NCBI RefSeq assembly: GCF_022921055.1
Contig: NZ_CP095061.1
Span: forward strand, 2,147,501 to 2,211,500
Direction of reading: 5' to 3'
DNA: 64,000 nucleotides
Source of the DNA: Hymenobacter volaticus
GTDB taxonomy: Bacteria > Bacteroidota > Bacteroidia > Cytophagales > Hymenobacteraceae
The position numbers were made by a program, and so were the translations under genes. How positions within the stretch are numbered: the first letter of the stretch is position 1; each line of letters begins with the position of its first letter. This document shows positions 31,791 through 42,629 of this stretch, in pieces. The notes beneath the pieces were generated by a model. The model was not told where the DNA came from, made no database searches, and saw nothing but the letters and a program-made list of their open reading frames with translations.

Positions 31791-31940
31791 AAAAAGGGGG
31801 TGGGAATTGATTGAAACGAGGAGTAAAGGTAAGCGCTTCACTTGGTGAAATAGTGCGTTTGTCGTTCTAGTAGCGCAGCTACTATTATATGGACGCATAG
31901 AACGGCAAGCGCACTATTTCCATCTTACTTAATGGTTGCA

Positions 31941-32936
31941 TCACCACGTTGGTTTGCCTGATTCGGGCTTGCGTGTGCTTTTGCGTGGCAGTTGCTGCAA
32001 ATACTGCTGCTCCGCTGCTTCTAAGGCTTGCAATAGCTGGCGTGCCTGGCCGCTGCTGATGTTCATTTGCTGTAACCGGGCCCGTTGGGTCTGCAGCTGC
32101 GCTTCGTCTAGTGTTGCTGTTTCCGTGCCAGCGCGGTTGCTGACACCGGAATTAGCTTCCGGACCGGTTTCACTGTCGCTTAACCCAAGGGTAGAACCAG
32201 GTTTAGAGCCCTGTGCTACATTACGCTCCGCTCCCTCGCCTGGTTTAAAGCTGCCATTGGCCGAAGTGCCCGGTGCTCCCGACGGACGGTTTAGGTCCAA
32301 CTGTCCGCCTTGGTTGGGGCGTGATTGAGGAGCGTTACGCGGCTCGTTGGGTTGATTAGGGTCGTTAAGTTCACCTTGTTGGTCTTGGCCGGGACGGGGT
32401 GGGGGCTGGTTGGCTGGGTCCTGTTGGGTGTCTCGCTTATTTTCGGTGGTGGGAGGAGCGCCAGCGGTGGCTGGAGGTGGAATACTGGGGTCGTCACGCC
32501 GGCGTTGTAAATAGTCACTGATCAACTCGTAGTTGTAGCGCGCTACTGCATTAGTTGGATTAGCCAACAGTGACTCTCGTAGCAAGCGCAAGGCCTGTGC
32601 ATACTCGCCTTTATCGGCCGCCAAAACGCCTAACTGCTGCCGGGCTACACTCCGTACTTGCGGTTGACGGCTAGTAAGCAACCGGCCGTACGCAACTCGT
32701 GCGGCAGCTAACTGGCCAGCTCGGGTGCTGGCATGACCCCAGTTCAAAACCACGGCTTCATTTGTAGCTCCTAGCTTTTCTACAGCCTCTCTGTAAATGG
32801 TGGCTGCCGCCAGATAGTTGCCGCCTCGATAAGCAGCTTGCGCTTTTTGCACAGCCTCATTGCGGTCATGAATGGCACTAAAGCCACCCCAGCCACCGAG
32901 TAACGCTAAAAAAGAAAGTAGAATACCGGTTTTCAT
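31941..32936 (-). CDS. BatC-like TPR protein
   Basis: 331 residues: an N-terminal hydrophobic signal or anchor (MKTGILLSFLALLGGWGGFS), about three tetratricopeptide repeats (about 30-145: AQAAYRGGNYLAAATIYREA, then GEYAQALRLLRESLLANP), a long Pro/Gln/Asn/Gly-rich disordered segment (about 150-265) and a C-terminal helix that includes QMNISSGQARQLLQALEAA. The TPR-plus-disordered layout and the position after a VWA protein match BatC of Bacteroidota aerotolerance operons. The start overlaps the preceding VWA gene stop by 4 nt, so the two are translationally coupled. Confidence 0.8.
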   Translation of the reverse strand: MKTGILLSFLALLGGWGGFSAIHDRNEAVQKAQAAYRGGNYLAAATIYREAVEKLGATNEAVVLNWGHASTRAGQLAAARVAYGRLLTSRQPQVRSVARQQLGVLAADKGEYAQALRLLRESLLANPTNAVARYNYELISDYLQRRRDDPSIPPPATAGAPPTTENKRDTQQDPANQPPPRPGQDQQGELNDPNQPNEPRNAPQSRPNQGGQLDLNRPSGAPGTSANGSFKPGEGAERNVAQGSKPGSTLGLSDSETGPEANSGVSNRAGTETATLDEAQLQTQRARLQQMNISSGQARQLLQALEAAEQQYLQQLPRKSTRKPESGKPTW

Positions 32937-33904
32937 GGTCTGATTACCCGTACCGTTAATAAAATATCAAGGGCTAGCAACGCTAACGCCAAGGCTAACG
33001 GGTAGCGGTAGCGATTGTCGGCAACTGCTACTGAGCGTACCTGTTCGGTTTGCCCTTCAAGTCGGTTTAGCGCATTCACCAACAAAGGAAACTCGTCACG
33101 CCGTTCCGATAACTCGAAATACCGCCCACCTGTTTGTTCGGCTAGCCGTTGGAGTGGTGCTGGCGTCAGGCGGGTCACGGCATCGCGGCCTCGCGCATCA
33201 CGCAAGTAGCCTCCTTTCGGGCGCGGAAGCCGGCTGCCTTCCAGCGTCCCAACGCCCAAAGTGAAAAGCCGGACTCCCGACCGAGCAAGAACACGTAGCG
33301 TAGGCTCTAGATTTTCGCCAAAGTCCTCGCCATCACTTACCAGCACAATGGCGGTCGCACGCGGGGTAGCAGTGGGAGGGAGCGTACTTAGGCGGTCCAA
33401 CACCAATTCCAGTGGGGGGGTAAAATCGGTGGCACCAGTAGGCAGTAAGCTAGTTTGAAGCGTGCTAAGGAATAGCTGCAAAGCACTTTGGTCGTACGTG
33501 AGCGGGCATTGTACATACGCATCTGCTCCAAACACTACAAGTCCAATTCGATCAGCCTGAAAGCGGCTGATGAGAGTAGCTAGTTCCGCTTTTACTTTTT
33601 GCAAGCGTGTAGGCGCTACATCCGGCGCATCCATAGAGCGCGACAAGTCAACAAGCAACCATACATCCTTGCCTGTGGTTCGGACCGGGCGCTGTGTGAC
33701 GCCGTAAGCAGGGCCTAGCAGAGCCATAGCGAACAGGCCGAAATATGCTAAGCGCAGGACTACTTTCCAGCCCAGCCGCCACCCTCGCTGCCCCAATGGA
33801 GCCGCCAGCCGCTGCGTTCGTAGCGCAAAGCCGACATAAAACACAAAAAAAATTCCTAGCGCCAACAACTCCGGCCACGCTATGGGATAAGCCCAGTTTA
33901 GCAC
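32933..33904 (-). CDS. BatB-like von Willebrand factor A membrane protein
   Basis: 323 residues. Membrane helices at about 12-30 and 52-70, a VWA domain at about 80-290 with the MIDAS sequence DLSRSMD and later Thr and Asp positions (GATDFTPPLE, VLVSDGEDFGE), and a closing helix (YPLALALALLALDILL). It is likely an inner-membrane protein with the VWA domain in the periplasm or cytoplasm, acting with a TPR partner (the overlapping next gene) in stress tolerance. The usual neighbours moxR, a DUF58 gene and batA are not upstream; a tRNA cluster is there instead. Confidence 0.83.
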   Translation of the reverse strand: MLNWAYPIAWPELLALGIFFVFYVGFALRTQRLAAPLGQRGWRLGWKVVLRLAYFGLFAMALLGPAYGVTQRPVRTTGKDVWLLVDLSRSMDAPDVAPTRLQKVKAELATLISRFQADRIGLVVFGADAYVQCPLTYDQSALQLFLSTLQTSLLPTGATDFTPPLELVLDRLSTLPPTATPRATAIVLVSDGEDFGENLEPTLRVLARSGVRLFTLGVGTLEGSRLPRPKGGYLRDARGRDAVTRLTPAPLQRLAEQTGGRYFELSERRDEFPLLVNALNRLEGQTEQVRSVAVADNRYRYPLALALALLALDILLTVRVIRP

Positions 33905-33969
33905 GTAATCAGAAAAGGCAACAAAATGAGAATCATAAAGAAACGTGTTTCAACCCTTATGCAAGGCGA

Positions 33970-33977
33970 CAAAGATA
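33970..33977 (-). promoter_or_regulatory. Candidate -7 element of the bat pair
   Basis: The minus strand reads TATCTTTG, matching TAnnTTTG, 66 nt before the BatB-like start. No clear -33 TTG is seen. Confidence 0.4.
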
Positions 33978-34047
33978 AGACCTTGTAATTGGGCGGCGTT
34001 CTGTCCTAAACGCATGTGCAAGCAAGAAATTTTTACTGAAAAGCGGT

Positions 34048-34075
34048 TGTTTATCTATTTGCCTTGTATATTTGC
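34048..34075 (+). promoter_or_regulatory. Promoter of the tRNA cluster
   Basis: TTG at 34048-34050, 17 nt, then TATATTTG at 34068-34075, a good match to the Bacteroidota consensus. Predicted transcription starts about 25 nt before tRNA-Ser. Confidence 0.65.
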
Positions 34076-34104
34076 GCACTCTTCAGCCGGAAGGGGATAG
34101 AAAT

Positions 34105-34192
34105 AGAGAGATGGGTGAGTGGCTTAAACCAGTAGTTTGCTAAACTGCCGTAGCTCTAAAGGTTACCGGGGGTTCGAATCCCCCTCTCTCTA
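34105..34192 (+). tRNA. tRNA-Ser (GCU anticodon)
   Basis: A cloverleaf can be folded by eye: acceptor AGAGAGA/TCTCTCT, D-arm, anticodon arm GTAGT-TTGCTAA-ACTGC with anticodon GCT, a long variable arm as in serine tRNAs, and T-arm GGGGG-TTCGAAT-CCCCC. The acceptor register could shift by one base (TAGAGAG/CTCTCTA). CCA is not encoded. Confidence 0.9.
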
Positions 34193-34205
34193 CTTTTCGA
34201 TTGTT

Positions 34206-34262
34206 GAATTACAAATGTTGAAGGTTACATGACCATCATCGAACCTTCAACATTTGTAATTC
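34206..34262 (+). terminator. 21-bp perfect hairpin with T-run between tRNA-Ser and tRNA-Pro
   Basis: The arm at 34206-34226 pairs perfectly with 34242-34262 (15-nt loop), then ACTTTTTTT. It has the form of a strong terminator, but only 9 nt separate it from tRNA-Pro, leaving no room for another promoter. Confidence 0.75.
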
Positions 34263-34271
34263 ACTTTTTTT

Positions 34272-34345
34272 CGGGGTGTAGCGTAGCCCGGTATCGCGCC
34301 TGCTTTGGGAGCAGGAGGCCGCAAGTTCGAATCTTGCCACCCCGA
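34272..34345 (+). tRNA. tRNA-Pro (UGG anticodon)
   Basis: Acceptor CGGGGTG/CACCCCG, anticodon arm CCTGC-TTTGGGA-GCAGG with anticodon TGG, and T-arm GCAAG-TTCGAAT-CTTGC; 74 nt with discriminator A. Confidence 0.93.
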
Positions 34346-34385
34346 CAGAAATACCCCAGCCGCTGGGCCGGAGCCCATGGCTTCT

Positions 34386-34459
34386 GACCCCGTAGCTCAG
34401 TTGGATAGAGCAGCTGCCTTCTAAGCAGCCGGTCATTGGTTCGAATCCAATCGGGGCCA
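34386..34459 (+). tRNA. tRNA-Arg (UCU anticodon)
   Basis: Anticodon arm GCTGC-CTTCTAA-GCAGC with anticodon TCT, and T-arm ATTGG-TTCGAAT-CCAAT. Acceptor GACCCCG pairs with CGGGGCC except an A-C mismatch at the second pair, where G would be expected; this may be a real substitution or a base error. Confidence 0.88.
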
Positions 34460-34470
34460 CTTTCAAGATT

Positions 34471-34503
34471 AACCACTTAGCAGAAACGCTAAGTGGTTTT
34501 TTT
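34471..34503 (+). terminator. Terminator of the tRNA cluster
   Basis: AACCACTTAGC (34471-34481) pairs perfectly with GCTAAGTGGTT (34488-34498), followed by a run of seven T. Confidence 0.9.
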
Positions 34504-34705
34504 ATGTCCATTGAGCATGGTTTTAAAATCTAAAAGCATCAGATTTTAAGAGATAATAGAATGAACGTTTTCGCCTTATGCTTAGCTAGTTAAGAGAAGA
34601 AATTTTTAAATAATATAGTAGATTAATCATCTAAACGTGTTCTATTTTGTGAGATAACGTTAAGGAATAGGTTTTTTCCTTGGTGTTTTTGTAGATTTGG
34701 CCACT

Positions 34706-35371
34706 ATGAAAACAATCTTGCTTTCGCTCTGTGTGTTGAGTAGCGTTGTCGCTCAAGCACAAACCCAAGCCAGAAAGGCTCCCAATACAGTAGACAGCGC
34801 CGGCCATAAAGTTAAGTACGAAGGTGAAGTGCAAGTGCCTGGCATTACGCGGGTGGAATTGCAGAACCGTGCGAAAAACTGGTTTGCTGCTCACTTCATC
34901 GACGCATCGAACCCGCTTATGCTCACCGACACGGAAAACGGCTCGCTTGTAGGCAAAGGATCTACTCGCGTAAAGTGGGCAGGCGGTGAAAAGAACCGAA
35001 GCCATCGAGTATGGTTTATTTTCACGCTGGAGGCAAACGATGGGCGGTACCATTACCAGTTGAAGGATCTGCAAAACCAGACGGATACTACTACCACCTT
35101 GGCTGCAACTCTAATGGCAGCAGTAGACAGCCCGAGAGCGCAACTTCCGCAGCCTAGCCTGCCAGTTGCCGCTCCAACTCGTAAGGCTGTGATAACGGTT
35201 AATAAAACTGCTTTCAGTAGCAAGGCAGTAGCTAGCCGCAAGAAGCAGCCAGTGCCTGTTGCTCCTGTCGACCCATTGCAACAATACAAGGGAGCTGTAC
35301 AGGAACAAATGGCGGAAATAGTAAAATCACTAAACACTGCTCTAGCAACATCCACTGCGCAGGATTGGTAA
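34706..35371 (+). CDS. Exported DUF4468 (TBP-like fold) protein
   Basis: 221 residues from ATG 34706, with signal peptide MKTILLSLCVLSSVVAQAQ. The part at about 35-130 (YEGEVQVPGITRVELQNRAK, WFAAHFIDASNPLMLTDTEN) follows the DUF4468 pattern of Bacteroidota: 'v.g.tk.eLy.rak.Wf....', then a strand rich in K and G, then a FTLEANDGRYHYQLKDL strand set. The C-terminal 90 residues are low-complexity Pro/Ala/Lys linked to a helix (QYKGAVQEQMAEIVKSL). Function unknown; such proteins are periplasmic or surface. TAGATTTG at 34692-34699 fits a -7 element only 7 nt before the ATG, so the mRNA may be nearly leaderless. Confidence 0.75.
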   Translation: MKTILLSLCVLSSVVAQAQTQARKAPNTVDSAGHKVKYEGEVQVPGITRVELQNRAKNWFAAHFIDASNPLMLTDTENGSLVGKGSTRVKWAGGEKNRSHRVWFIFTLEANDGRYHYQLKDLQNQTDTTTTLAATLMAAVDSPRAQLPQPSLPVAAPTRKAVITVNKTAFSSKAVASRKKQPVPVAPVDPLQQYKGAVQEQMAEIVKSLNTALATSTAQDW

Positions 35372-35805
35372 TCACCTGTATGTGCTACAAGTAGTTTAGT
35401 TGGTATGCATGGACAGCATTTACACCATGCTATCTTAAGGTGTGGTATGCTTCTGCAACAGGTGCATTCTGCATCAATTAAAAACGTGCCGACGATGAAC
35501 GAAGCTCAGGTTCCGTTTATCGTCGGCACGTCTGTGCTATTAGAGCCAACTGCAGTCAAGTGCTAATATAGCTTGCTGCGTACCTTAAATATATCTTCAG
35601 ATGCTACTAGATAGAAGCTAATAAACTCTCAAACTCTCAAACTATTTATATAGGGATTGCCTTATTCTTATGGTGGAGCTTATTTCTGAGCTGCGCTTTT
35701 CTAATTCGCGTATTAAGCTTGGTTTTAAGAGGCTATACCGATCATTTTGCCTCTTAGCAGCCATTAGATATTGGTATTACTAGCCATATCGAATCTTTTT
35801 TAGAT
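35372..35805. other. Intergenic region with one strong isolated hairpin
   Basis: No gene is supported. ACGTGCCGACGAT (35484-35496) pairs perfectly with ATCGTCGGCACGT (35519-35531), with inner AACG/CGTT. T-rich DNA follows only on the minus-strand side (TTTTTAATTG), where no gene is seen upstream; it may still end the DUF4468 transcript. Confidence 0.55.
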
Positions 35806-36624
35806 ATGACTACTGAGACAAAGCTGCCTCATCCAGTAAAAAAAACCGTGCAGGTGATGGCCCGCTGGAGCTATGTTGTAAAGGGCTTTTTATTTTGTGG
35901 CGTAGCGGTTTTCGCAGTGCGCATGGCGTTGGGTTTAAGCCGCAAAGAACCCAATCAACGCCAAGTACTAGAAACTTTGTTTTCTCAGCCCTTAGGTCAA
36001 TTTACTCTGCTATTAATAGCCTTGGCTTTATCGGCTCATACATTATGGCGGATAGTGGAAACTATCGAAGACCCCTATCAGAAAGGTAAGAGCCCAGGTG
36101 GGTTATTGCATCGGTTCACTTATTTACTGAGCGGTATCTCTTATGGAAGCGTGGCTGTCACGACATTTAAGCTTGTATTCGGTGTCCAATCAGGGGGTGA
36201 AAATTCCAAGCAGCTTTGGGTGGCTCAACTCCTGCATCGTGAAGGAGGAGAGTGGTTGGTAGTGACAGCAGGTGCTATTATGCTTACGTGGGCGCTTGTA
36301 CAACTGAAAAAGGCTATAACCCAAGGATTATATAAAAGCTTGAAAATTGATGAACTAGCTTATTTCTGGCGAGGATTGATTCGTTTGATCGGAGCTATAG
36401 GGTTCATCACACAGTCTACCATACTTGCGGGAATGGGCTATTACCTGCTCCGGGCTGCCTGGATGAAAAACCCCCGTTACGTAAAAAGCATCGACGACTT
36501 GCTGGAGTTAGTCGGACGCTTGCCTAACGGCACTACGTGGTTGTTGCTACTAGCAGGAGGAATCTTCTTGTTTGGCTTGTTCATGTTTGTCATGGCCCGG
36601 TACTTCCCGCTCAAATTAGCTTAG
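35806..36624 (+). CDS. DUF1206 integral membrane protein
   Basis: 272 residues with six membrane helices arranged as three pairs (about 22-42 and 62-82; 105-125 and 145-165; 195-220 and 240-262), the internal threefold repeat of the DUF1206 family. Each pair opens with a small-residue motif such as WSYVVKGFLFCGVAVFAVRM or RFTYLLSGISYGSVAVTTF. The linker TQGLYKSLKIDELAY and the KSPGGLL stretch are cytoplasmic or periplasmic loops. The biochemical role is unknown. The gene stands alone, with no clear promoter recognised. Confidence 0.82.
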   Translation: MTTETKLPHPVKKTVQVMARWSYVVKGFLFCGVAVFAVRMALGLSRKEPNQRQVLETLFSQPLGQFTLLLIALALSAHTLWRIVETIEDPYQKGKSPGGLLHRFTYLLSGISYGSVAVTTFKLVFGVQSGGENSKQLWVAQLLHREGGEWLVVTAGAIMLTWALVQLKKAITQGLYKSLKIDELAYFWRGLIRLIGAIGFITQSTILAGMGYYLLRAAWMKNPRYVKSIDDLLELVGRLPNGTTWLLLLAGGIFLFGLFMFVMARYFPLKLA

Positions 36625-36886
36625 CCACGCACGCATTAGTACACTGATGTCGTTCTGAGTGAGAAAGATACAGTATTGAGCGTTCTTGTAAATAAGTTGC
36701 GTACTCTATATAAGTTAGAGAACGGGATAAGCTCAACTTGAAAGCCTTCAATTGATGCACTAGTAGAATTCCTCCTCCGCCGTAGCGAGCGGTAGTGCCA
36801 ACAAAGTCAAATAACCTTATCTCAGTAATTTATGCAATGCAAAGGTGTTGCGCTCAGGGGCTTTGTATGGTAGCCAAGCATGCGCT

Positions 36887-37216
36887 TTAGGATTTATCTG
36901 CTGGTGGTTCAGGCAGTGGCATCCAATGGGTTACACCCTTTATATACCGGTTAACACCATTGCGGTCAGGAGCCACAAACATGTGTTTAGCCCCAGCTGT
37001 GGTAGGAATCTTAAAAGCAGCTACTGTTATCTGTTGCCAAGCGGCTGGCACATACACCAATACTTGTTGCCCGGGCTGAGGAAGCTTATCTGCTCGTAAG
37101 TTCCAAGATAAAGCAGGTGCACTCATATATTGACGATTGGATACCTGGTTGATCAGGCCGTTTCTTATAATCAACTTGATAGAACAAGCCGCCAGAGCTT
37201 TTTGCAAGGGTTGCAT
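36887..37216 (-). CDS. DUF551-like small protein
   Basis: 109 residues. The C-terminal half fits DUF551: LPQPGQQVLVYVPAAWQQIT in the 'lPe.g..VLvy' place and GVTHWMPLPEPP as the closing signature. The N-terminal 35 residues (MQPLQKALAACSIKLIIRNG) have no recognised motif, and the true start may be the internal Met at residue 31. DUF551 proteins are best known from phages, so a phage origin is possible, but nothing else nearby is phage-like. Function unknown. Confidence 0.6.
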   Translation of the reverse strand: MQPLQKALAACSIKLIIRNGLINQVSNRQYMSAPALSWNLRADKLPQPGQQVLVYVPAAWQQITVAAFKIPTTAGAKHMFVAPDRNGVNRYIKGVTHWMPLPEPPADKS

Positions 37217-37653
37217 AATGGCTGAGCTATTCGACGGACACTGTACGCAGGTTTGGCAAGTGCGTTTATCACTTACTGGTTTTGTTATATTCTATGCTCT
37301 TATATAGTGCCCCGGTAATTGCTGCAGTGCAGCTGACAGTAATCAGTTCGTGAGCGACTTCAACAAGTAGATCCGAAGTGCCAATGATACTGACAGTCAC
37401 TCATACCGCGCAGCGTCTTTTCTGACTGAGTAGCCGAGGCACGGATGGCTACTGAAACAGGTATTTCGGATGGTGTTAAATGCTGGAAGTTGGTAATGCT
37501 GTAGCTTACAAAACTGAACACTATCAACCAGTTAAAAAGCCATTCTTAAAGCCGTAAAACCAGCCTTTTTTTACGAGTATTTTTTAGTGGATTTTTTGCT
37601 GTAGATATATAGCATAATTGTGGCAAACGCTGGTAAAAACGCAATAAAATCGG
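37217..37653. other. Intergenic region upstream of gyrB
   Basis: About 440 nt between the divergent DUF551-like gene and gyrB. No gene, RNA or strong hairpin was found. Confidence 0.4.
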
Positions 37654-37661
37654 TACTTTTG
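37654..37661 (+). promoter_or_regulatory. Candidate -7 element of gyrB promoter
   Basis: TACTTTTG matches TAnnTTTG, 36 nt before the gyrB start. The -33 region lacks a clear TTG. Confidence 0.45.
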
Positions 37662-37681
37662 TAGGATAGCACAACCGCTAA

Positions 37682-39673
<1,992 letters not shown>

Positions 39674-39684
39674 TTGGAAATAAG

Positions 39685-39714
39685 AAAAGGCCCGCTGCAA
39701 AGTGGGCCTTTTTT
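39685..39714 (+). terminator. Rho-independent terminator of gyrB
   Basis: AAAAGGCCCGCT pairs with AGTGGGCCTTTT (one G-T pair, short GCAA loop), then a T-run. It lies 12 nt past the stop. Confidence 0.85.
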
Positions 39715-39825
39715 GTTGGTTGCTGTTTGATACCTTGAAAGAAGCACAGTTCGGCGTAGCTCGATGTGTAGCAACGTTTAGTGCTTTGCAAGCACAATAC
39801 GTACAGTGAGAAGATGATTTAGATC

Positions 39826-40201
39826 ATGCGTCAAAACATTAGTTCTGGAGCTCCCTGGGAGCCAATAGTGGGATATTCACGAGCCGTCCGGGTGGGGAAT
39901 GTAGTGGAAGTGGCTGGCACCACAGCACAAGACGGTGATGTAATAACTGGCGACGACGCCTACACCCAAACCAAACGGATCTTAGAGAAACTTGCAGCGG
40001 CGCTGGGTGAAGCCGGCGCGGCGCTAACGGATGTCGTGCGGACTCGGATTTACGTAACTGATATTTCGGAGTGGGAAAGTGTTGGGCGAGCCCATGGGGA
40101 AATATTCGGGATATTCGGCCAGCTTCGAGCATGGTAGAAGTTCGGGCCCTGATTGACCCCGACTGCTAGTAGAAATTGAGGCAACGGCCATCATTTCTTA
40201 A
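39826..40201 (+). pseudogene. RidA-family protein, two apparent frameshifts
   Basis: The visible frame (39826-40137) has the RidA/YjgF core: [18 protein letters not shown], then [20 protein letters not shown] and [16 protein letters not shown]. It stops early. Adding one G to GGG at 40108-40110 gives [20 protein letters not shown], and adding one C to CCCC at 40157-40160 gives IDPRLLVEIEATAIIS ending at 40201. The result is about 125 residues, the exact family length, with the conserved Arg of the RxxxxV region and final Glu intact. RidA-type enzymes hydrolyse reactive enamine/imine intermediates. The breaks look like sequencing artefacts. It is 67 nt before ppk1 on the same strand. Confidence 0.78.
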
Positions 40202-40268
40202 TCTTGAAATGCCCTTTCCGGGCCGTAAACCCGTATCTTACCCCGTTTTTCCGCGCTGCCTTAGTCCT

Positions 40269-42602
40269 ATGAAGCTATTCAAATCTGCCGACCTCATCCG
40301 CAAAAGCAAATATATCAGCCGCGACTTAAGCTGGCTGCGCTTCAACTACCGTGTTCTCGACCAAGCAAAAGACCCAGGCCGGACACTGTTTGACCGATTG
40401 CGGTTTCTGAGTATCACGTCGTCCAACCTCGACGAGTTTTTTATGATCCGAGTGGGGTCACTCTATAACTACCTCGATTATGGCAAAGAGCGAGTCGACT
40501 ATTCGGGACTGCGCGAGTTGCCATTTCGGCGCAAACTGCTCGACTTCGCGCACCGCTTCGTAAACGACCAGTCGCTGACCTACATCAATGAATTGAAGCC
40601 GCAGTTCGAGAAAAACGGTTTCAACATCTTGAAGATGGAAGACTTGACGGAGGTTGAGCTGAAGAAGGTGGATGGATACTTCAAAAACACCATCTTCCCG
40701 CTGCTCACGCCCATGGTATACGACTCGTACCACGGCTTCCCGTTGATGATGAATCAGATGCTGATTCTGGGTGTCGTGACGCGGACCGGCAATGGCGACC
40801 TGGAAACTGAGAAAGGACAAGAGCGCCTTACGTTCGTGCAGATTCCGCAAAACCTGTCGCGCTTCTTCGAACTGAGCCGCAAAGACAAGGTAATATTTGT
40901 GCCTATCGAGGAGATTGTGCGCGCCAACTTGCCCAAGCTGTTCCGCAACGTGAGCATTGAGTCAGCCGATTTGTTCCGCATCACACGCAATGGTGATTTC
41001 ACGCTGGAGGAATCGGAAGATATTGATACCGATTTCATCAAGGAACTCCAGCAGGGACTTAAGACTCGTAAGCGGGGGCGGGTAGTGCGGCTGGAAGTGG
41101 AATCCAACACGTCGGCGCTGCTGATGTCGGTGCTGAAGGAACGCTGGAAAATTGACAACGGCAACGTGTTCGTTATCAATTCTCTAATTGACTTGAAGGG
41201 GCTGCTTCAAATTCTGAAGCATCCGAACTTCCGAAATCGTGGTTCGCGGCTGCCCGCGCCGGTAGCTCCCTTAAGCTTGCCCGAAGGTGCCGACGAGAAT
41301 TTGTTTGAATACCTCAAGCACCACGACGTGCTGTTACACCATCCTTACAATAGCATCGAGCCGATGGTGCGCTTGCTCGAACAGGCCGCAGAAGATCCGC
41401 AGGTGCTGGGTATCAAGCAAACCATCTACCGGCTTGCCGAAGATTCGCGCGTGTCGGCGGCGTTGCTGAAGGCGGCTGAGAATGGCAAGCACGTATCGGT
41501 GCTGTTTGAAATCAAGGCGCGCTTCGATGAGGAGCGCAACATTCGGGAAGGAGCACGGCTGGAAAAAGCGGGCTGCTTTGTTATCTACGGCGTGTCGAAG
41601 TACAAGACGCACACCAAGATGCTGATGATTATCCGCAAGGAAGGAGAGAAGGTGACGCGCTACATGCACATCGGGTCGGGTAACTACAACGAGCAAACCA
41701 GCAAACTCTACACCGACGTGAGTCTGCTCACCACCAATGACGTGTATGGCCACGACGTGTCGGAATTCTTCAACGTTATTACCGGCCACTCTCAACCCGA
41801 CGACTACGAATACCTCATTACGGCGCCTAAAGACATGCGCCAACAGCTTATTCATCTCATTCGTGAGGAAGTGAAGCACGCCAAGAAAGGCTTGCCGAGC
41901 GGCATCGTGATGAAAATGAATTCCTTGGAAGACAAGGAGATGATAGACGAGTTCTATAAGGCGTCGAAGGCAGGTGTGCCAATTCGATTTATTGTGCGCG
42001 GCATTTGCTGTTTGCGGCCAGGGCGGCCGGGGCTAAGCGAAAACATTGAGGTACGCAGCATTGTGGGCGACCTGTTAGAGCACTCGCGCCTGTTTTATTT
42101 CCACCAAGCAGGCCAGCCAAAAGTGTATGCCGGCTCGGCCGATCTGATGGTGCGCTCTTTTGATCGACGCATTGAGGCCCTGTTTCTAATTGTAAACCCG
42201 CAACTCAAGCGCGAAGCCATCAGTATCCTGATGCTTAATCTGCTCGACAACCAGAACTCTTATACCATGCGCGAGGATGGAGCTTATATCCGGCGTCAAC
42301 CTGCGTCCGGCGAAGCCATTGTCAACGTGCACCGCGACTTCTATCGCCGCGACGACGATCGTCTCGCGGCTGCTACGCCCGAAGCGCTACTCGCTCTACT
42401 GAGTCAGCAAACGGTACGCACTAAAGAAGACGAAAGCGCGGCTGCCGCTGCCGCTGAACTAGCTGCCGCTGAAGTTGACTGTGAGCTTGAGGGGCCAGAA
42501 GCTGACTTCCCAGCTGAGGAAACTACTGAACAAGAAACGGTTGCCTATCCGGTTGCTATTGGAGATGGTGAAGACAGCGGATTGAACGTCCCGAATGTGT
42601 AA
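40269..42602 (+). CDS. ppk1: Polyphosphate kinase 1
   Basis: 777 residues from ATG 40269 (MKLFKSADLIRKSKYISRDL); an upstream in-frame start at 40176 would begin inside the end of ridA. It makes inorganic polyphosphate from ATP. N-terminal four-helix domain (DLSWLRFNYRVLDQA, SNLDEFFMIRVG), head domain, then two phospholipase-D-like domains with the autophosphorylated His in YGVSKYKTHTKM and the second His in LLEHSRLFYFHQ. RYMHIGSGNYNEQTSKLYTD is also conserved. The last 70 residues or so are an Ala/Glu-rich acidic tail (AAAAAAELAAAEVDCELEGP) beyond the usual family end at about 700 residues. It converges with ppx. Confidence 0.96.
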   Translation: MKLFKSADLIRKSKYISRDLSWLRFNYRVLDQAKDPGRTLFDRLRFLSITSSNLDEFFMIRVGSLYNYLDYGKERVDYSGLRELPFRRKLLDFAHRFVNDQSLTYINELKPQFEKNGFNILKMEDLTEVELKKVDGYFKNTIFPLLTPMVYDSYHGFPLMMNQMLILGVVTRTGNGDLETEKGQERLTFVQIPQNLSRFFELSRKDKVIFVPIEEIVRANLPKLFRNVSIESADLFRITRNGDFTLEESEDIDTDFIKELQQGLKTRKRGRVVRLEVESNTSALLMSVLKERWKIDNGNVFVINSLIDLKGLLQILKHPNFRNRGSRLPAPVAPLSLPEGADENLFEYLKHHDVLLHHPYNSIEPMVRLLEQAAEDPQVLGIKQTIYRLAEDSRVSAALLKAAENGKHVSVLFEIKARFDEERNIREGARLEKAGCFVIYGVSKYKTHTKMLMIIRKEGEKVTRYMHIGSGNYNEQTSKLYTDVSLLTTNDVYGHDVSEFFNVITGHSQPDDYEYLITAPKDMRQQLIHLIREEVKHAKKGLPSGIVMKMNSLEDKEMIDEFYKASKAGVPIRFIVRGICCLRPGRPGLSENIEVRSIVGDLLEHSRLFYFHQAGQPKVYAGSADLMVRSFDRRIEALFLIVNPQLKREAISILMLNLLDNQNSYTMREDGAYIRRQPASGEAIVNVHRDFYRRDDDRLAAATPEALLALLSQQTVRTKEDESAAAAAAELAAAEVDCELEGPEADFPAEETTEQETVAYPVAIGDGEDSGLNVPNV

Positions 42603-42629
42603 ACCATTAGCAGTTAAAACGGACACAAA

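Noticed and set aside
37020..37060. Sigma-54 promoter at TGGCACATAC...TTGTTGC
   Set aside because: The spacing between the boxes is far too long and the site lies inside the DUF551-like gene.
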